Below are positions 40,638-43,689 of a stretch of DNA of 43,689 nucleotides, one piece after another (the stretch's first letter is position 1; each line of letters opens with the position of its first letter). Made by a program: the position numbers and the translations under genes. Location of the stretch: assembly GCA_910578175.1 (NCBI GenBank), contig CAJTPF010000001.1:211849-255537 (forward strand), written 5' to 3'. This DNA is from an uncultured Lachnospiraceae bacterium. GTDB taxonomy: Bacteria; Bacillota; Clostridia; Lachnospirales; Lachnospiraceae. The notes below the pieces were generated by a model that saw only the letters and a program-made list of their open reading frames with translations, was not told the origin of the DNA and ran no database searches.

Positions 40638-41393
40638 ATGAAACTGGTATCATGGAATGTGAACGGTATACGCGCCTGCGTTCAGAAAGGTTTCGAAGAG
40701 ACGTTTAAAACTCTGGATGCAGATATTTTCTGTATTCAGGAGAGCAAGATGCAGGCCGGACAGTTGGATCTGGGTCTGGACGGATATTATCAGTATTGGA
40801 ACTATGCGGAAAAAAAAGGATATTCGGGTACTGCCATTTTCACAAAGCAGGAACCGATTCAGGTATTCTACGGAATGAATATGGAAGAACATGATCAAGA
40901 GGGCAGGATGATCACTCTTGAGTTTGATCCATTTTATATGGTAACGGTATATACGCCTAATTCACAAAATGAGCTGGCAAGACTGGATTACAGAATGCAA
41001 TGGGAAGATGCATTTAGAAATTATTTATTATTACTGAATGAGAAGAAGCCGGTAATCGTATGCGGGGATATGAATGTGGCTCACAGGGAAATCGATTTGA
41101 AGAATCCTAAAACCAACCGGAAAAATGCCGGTTTTACGGATGAAGAACGAGGAAAATTTACAGAATTGCTGAAATCGGGATTTGTGGATACGTACCGGTA
41201 TCTGTATCCGGATACCGAAGAAGTATATTCCTGGTGGTCTTACCGGTTTAGCGCCAGGGCAAAAAATGCAGGGTGGCGTATTGATTATTTTCTGGTGTCA
41301 GACAATGTAAAAGACAGGATTCAGGAAGCGAAGATTCATACGGAAATTATGGGTTCGGACCATTGCCCTGTGGAACTGGAAATAAACATATAG
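40638..41393 (+). CDS. xth: Exodeoxyribonuclease III (Xth/ExoA)
   Basis: This AP endonuclease/3'-exonuclease acts in base excision repair. The 251 residues show the family motifs in order: SWNVNGIRACVQKGF, FCIQESKMQ, YSGTAIFTK, YTPNSQNEL, CGDMNVAHREIDLKNP, WWSYRFSARAKNAGWRIDYFLVS and the C-terminal SDHCPVELEI with the catalytic His. This is the XthA/ExoA branch common in Firmicutes. It starts just after the low-G+C cassette, with G+C back to the genome level, which helps locate the right boundary of that cassette. Confidence 0.95.
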   Translation: MKLVSWNVNGIRACVQKGFEETFKTLDADIFCIQESKMQAGQLDLGLDGYYQYWNYAEKKGYSGTAIFTKQEPIQVFYGMNMEEHDQEGRMITLEFDPFYMVTVYTPNSQNELARLDYRMQWEDAFRNYLLLLNEKKPVIVCGDMNVAHREIDLKNPKTNRKNAGFTDEERGKFTELLKSGFVDTYRYLYPDTEEVYSWWSYRFSARAKNAGWRIDYFLVSDNVKDRIQEAKIHTEIMGSDHCPVELEINI

Positions 41394-41420
41394 AAATGTA
41401 ATGCGGATGAGGTAATAGGA

Positions 41421-42320
41421 ATGCAGATAATAGAGGAATTCAGAAAACCGCTGATTGAAGACGTGGAGTTGCTCCGAACCTGTTTTATGGCGCAAAGACA
41501 TATGGCATGTGATTACAGCAGCGGCAATATTATTTTGTGGTCAAAGATTTATAATACGGAGATCGCATATGTCAAAGATATGTTGATCGTGAAATTTAAC
41601 CGGGGAACAGATACTTTTTTTTCGTATCCGTCAGGAACAGGCAGTCCTTTGGAGGCGGTCCGATGGCTGGAAACATATTGTCAGGCCAGGGGGATAGATT
41701 TGAAATTCGGTATCATGGAACCAGAGATGTATGCGGAATTAAATGAAATGTTTCCGGGAAGATTTTCAATAGAATATTCAAGAGACAGCGCAGATTATAT
41801 TTATCCAGTGGAAAAACTGGCGGCTCTGTCGGGAAAGGCATATCACGGGAAGAAAAACCATGTCAATAAATTCATAAAAACATATGAAGACTGGTCTTAT
41901 GAAAAGATGGACGGCGAAAATACGGAAGAGTGTATCCGTATGGTGCAGCAATGGTGTCTCGAAAACGGTTGCTGCGACGACAGGGACAAGGCAGCGGAAA
42001 TATGCGTCTGTATTGACGGCATCCGCTGGCGGAAAGAGCTGGGACTGACCGGAGGTCTGATCAGAACCGGAGACGGAATCGTAGCGCTGACATTGGGAGA
42101 ACCGTTAAATCAGGACACGTTTGTCATTCATTTTGAAAAAGCCTTTTCTGGAATACAGGGAGCATATCCCATGATAAACCAGCAGTTTATTTTACATGAG
42201 CTTATGGATTATAAATATGTAAACCGGGAAGAGGATATGGGACTGGAAGGCCTGAGAAAGGCAAAGGAGTCTTATAAGCCGGTAATGATGGCCGAAAAGG
42301 GATTTGCGGTTTCCGGTTAA
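41421..42320 (+). CDS. DUF2156 protein (phosphatidylglycerol lysyltransferase C-terminal-like)
   Basis: The 299-residue soluble protein matches the DUF2156 fold, a double GNAT-like domain related to the catalytic part of MprF. Visible marks are HMACDYSSGNIILWSKIYN, AYHGKKNHVNKFIKTYEDW and the late FEKAFSGIQGAYPMINQQF. No membrane flippase domain is attached, so it is the soluble form common in Clostridia; substrate unknown. It lies 27 bases after xth and 53 bases before a GNAT gene and may form an operon with them. Confidence 0.85.
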   Translation: MQIIEEFRKPLIEDVELLRTCFMAQRHMACDYSSGNIILWSKIYNTEIAYVKDMLIVKFNRGTDTFFSYPSGTGSPLEAVRWLETYCQARGIDLKFGIMEPEMYAELNEMFPGRFSIEYSRDSADYIYPVEKLAALSGKAYHGKKNHVNKFIKTYEDWSYEKMDGENTEECIRMVQQWCLENGCCDDRDKAAEICVCIDGIRWRKELGLTGGLIRTGDGIVALTLGEPLNQDTFVIHFEKAFSGIQGAYPMINQQFILHELMDYKYVNREEDMGLEGLRKAKESYKPVMMAEKGFAVSG

Positions 42321-42373
42321 GACTATGCCTGTATTCCGGCATGGAGTTACGTTTGAGAGGTTTGGTGCACAGG

Positions 42374-43264
42374 ATGAATATAGAGGAATTGAAAAGTCTG
42401 TGGAAGGAAACATTTGGAGACAGTGATGAATATCTGGATGAATTTTTTTCCAGAATATATAAAGAAAATAATACATTGGTGCGTTGTATAGACGGAAAAA
42501 CGGCGGCAGCATTGTATATGATACCATATGATTTATTTATCAACGGAAAGCATCATGTGATACAATATCTTTATGCTCTGGCAACTAAAACAGAGTATCG
42601 CAGAAAAGGAATCATGACGGAGCTGATCCGTCAGGCCCACAGGATCGGAAAAAAAAGGGGGTATCTGTTCTCTGCATTAATCCCGGCCTGTCAGGATCTG
42701 TACGCTTATTATCAGAAACTCGGATATAATATTGCATATTATCAGAATAAACTCATACTGGACAGAACTGAAATTGAAAGATTATGCCGGAAACAGGTAA
42801 CAGAGAGCAGGAGATTTGGGATTAAGGCACTGAATAAAGAATCTTTTCAGAAAATGTATGAAAAAAGCATATTTTCCGGAATAAATGGTATTCGTCAATC
42901 CGGACTGCTGAATCATTTTTATTTGGAAGTGTTGCAGCAGGATGGTGGAACCGCAGTTTCGGTTATGATCGATAACAAAAAAACAGATTTATATGCATTG
43001 ATCGGTTTTGAAAGTCAGCCTTCCGGAAACATCAGAATGATATTATATGAAACGAATGCAAGAGATGATGAAGAAATTCTGATGCTGCTTTTAACACTTG
43101 CCGAGAATTTTGAATTTCAGGAGCTGGAAGGACTGGGAATGAAATCGGAACCAGTCAGTATGTTTGACAGATATATTCAAAGGTTGCCATATGCGTTGAT
43201 TCATTCTTTTTATGACATGGAGATCCAATGGAATCATATGGATATCAACCGGCTTTTGATATAG
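42374..43264 (+). CDS. GNAT family N-acetyltransferase (Eis-like)
   Basis: The protein (296 residues from 42374) has an N-terminal GNAT domain. The acetyl-CoA loop lies in YALATKTEYRRKGIMTELIRQ, and FSALIPACQDLYAYYQKLGY follows, as in Eis-type and related acetyltransferases with a second GNAT-like or SCP-like C-terminal half. The start is uncertain: GAGAGG (42355-42360) lies four bases before a GTG at 42365 and 13 before the ATG at 42374, while an ATG at 42341 lacks a binding site. It follows the DUF2156 gene and is the last protein gene before the rRNA leader. Confidence 0.85.
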   Translation: MNIEELKSLWKETFGDSDEYLDEFFSRIYKENNTLVRCIDGKTAAALYMIPYDLFINGKHHVIQYLYALATKTEYRRKGIMTELIRQAHRIGKKRGYLFSALIPACQDLYAYYQKLGYNIAYYQNKLILDRTEIERLCRKQVTESRRFGIKALNKESFQKMYEKSIFSGINGIRQSGLLNHFYLEVLQQDGGTAVSVMIDNKKTDLYALIGFESQPSGNIRMILYETNARDDEEILMLLLTLAENFEFQELEGLGMKSEPVSMFDRYIQRLPYALIHSFYDMEIQWNHMDINRLLI

Positions 43265-43308
43265 AAGAACTGAGCAAAATATTAGAACAAAAAAAAATAA
43301 AAAAATAG

Positions 43309-43337
43309 TTGACAAAAGGTGTTTTGGGTGATATCAT
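43309..43337 (+). promoter_or_regulatory. rRNA promoter P1
   Basis: TTGACA (43309-43314), exactly 17 bases and TATCAT (43332-43337), preceded by an A/T-rich UP-like tract. Confidence 0.88.
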
Positions 43338-43416
43338 ATTCAAGTCGCTTGTGAGACAGACAGCAAAAAACGATAAAAATCCCAAAAAGGATTAGAAAAA
43401 AAGTCGAAAAAAGTAG

Positions 43417-43445
43417 TTGACAGAACCATGGAATCATGGTAAACT
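43417..43445 (+). promoter_or_regulatory. rRNA promoter P2
   Basis: TTGACA (43417-43422), exactly 17 bases and TAAACT (43440-43445). A perfect inverted repeat ACCATG/CATGGT (43425-43440) occupies the spacer. Confidence 0.85.
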
Positions 43446-43486
43446 ATGAAAGTTGCTGCCGGGAACAGGGCGGCAGAAAAGAAAGC

Positions 43487-43502
43487 ATGAACATTGAAAA
43501 CC
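43487..43502 (+). promoter_or_regulatory. boxA-like antitermination element of the rRNA leader
   Basis: The stretch ATGAACATTGAAAACC resembles the Firmicutes rRNA leader consensus around TTTGAAAACT. It lies about 160 bases before the 16S gene, as expected for NusB/NusE-dependent antitermination. Confidence 0.5.
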
Positions 43503-43660
43503 AAACAGTATCAACCATCCCTGAAAAATTCTAAATTTTTCAAGATGTAAGACATCAAATGCGGACACTGTCAGAAGACAGTATCCTAAAAAAACAGTAA
43601 AACACATGAAGATGTGTCGGATGAGGAATGGCTAACGTCGTTCTGGATCCGGGAAAAACT

Positions 43661-43689
43661 TTTAACGAGAGTTTGATCCTGGCTCAGGA
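43661..43689 (+). rRNA. 16S ribosomal RNA, 5' end (truncated by window edge)
   Basis: The universal 27F site AGAGTTTGATCCTGGCTCAG occupies 43668-43687. That places 16S position 1 at about 43661 by the standard numbering. Only 29 bases are inside the window. Confidence 0.95.

Larger units (their letters stand above)
43265..43660. other. rRNA operon leader region
   Basis: Nothing protein-coding is supported here. The region holds two tandem promoters, a hairpin GCTGCCG/CGGCAG (43455-43477), a boxA-like TTGAAAACC near 43493, hairpins at 43522-43542, 43566-43581 and 43603-43618, and processing sequence before the 16S 5' end. Confidence 0.75.

Overview
The window looks like chromosome of a low-to-moderate G+C Clostridia, most probably a Lachnospiraceae. 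The pointers are the type II fatty-acid operon order, a Spo0H/SigH-type sigma factor at the end of a cysS-mrnC-rlmB cluster, many AGGAGG-type ribosome binding sites, and a NifU-like/GGGtGRT pair. No phage, transposase, plasmid or CRISPR signature was found. The identification rests on protein families and gene order read by eye, not on a database search.

Layout. Positions 1-6608 hold the distal half of a FASII/acetyl-CoA carboxylase operon: fabD (cut by the window edge), fabG, fabF, accB, fabZ, accC and a single fused accD-accA gene. An FMN-dependent nitronate-monooxygenase/FabK-like gene follows. Positions 7776-10087 on the minus strand form a vitamin B12 unit: promoter, cobalamin riboswitch with a 25-bp tandem duplication, a secreted wall- or membrane-anchored protein with alpha/alpha-barrel-like repeats, then cobO. 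Positions 10110-15194 carry a macro-domain/GNAT fusion, a disordered Arg/Gly/Asn-rich protein, a eukaryote-type UDP-sugar pyrophosphorylase and argS. Positions 15295-18657 hold two unknown proteins, azlCD and a CPBP protease-like membrane protein. Positions 18750-20931 are a galactofuranose pair (glf and a family 2 glycosyltransferase). Positions 21234-25583 are sbcDC, followed by a PAP2-like membrane protein. Then come tRNA-Val and tRNA-Met, ispF, a membrane metallophosphoesterase, cysS-mrnC-rlmB-sigH, an unknown basic protein and tRNA-Thr. Positions 32606-36229 hold small and membrane unknowns, a zinc-ribbon/HTH protein, a membrane-tethered GH25 muramidase and a NUDIX hydrolase. Positions 36374-38109 are the NifU-like/GGGtGRT pair. 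Positions about 38180-40280 are a strikingly A+T-rich two-gene cassette, an AAA ATPase plus a TOPRIM/RloB-like protein, that looks like a horizontally acquired antiphage system. The window ends with xth, a DUF2156 gene, a GNAT gene, a double-promoter rRNA leader and the first bases of a 16S rRNA gene.

The best candidates for new biology are the ATPase/TOPRIM-like cassette, the B12-riboswitch-controlled surface barrel protein with its repeat-expanded aptamer, and the macro-GNAT fusion next to an RGG-like disordered protein. Several starts differ from the longest open frame because promoters or ribosome binding sites exclude the upstream codons. The clearest is the disordered protein at 11345.
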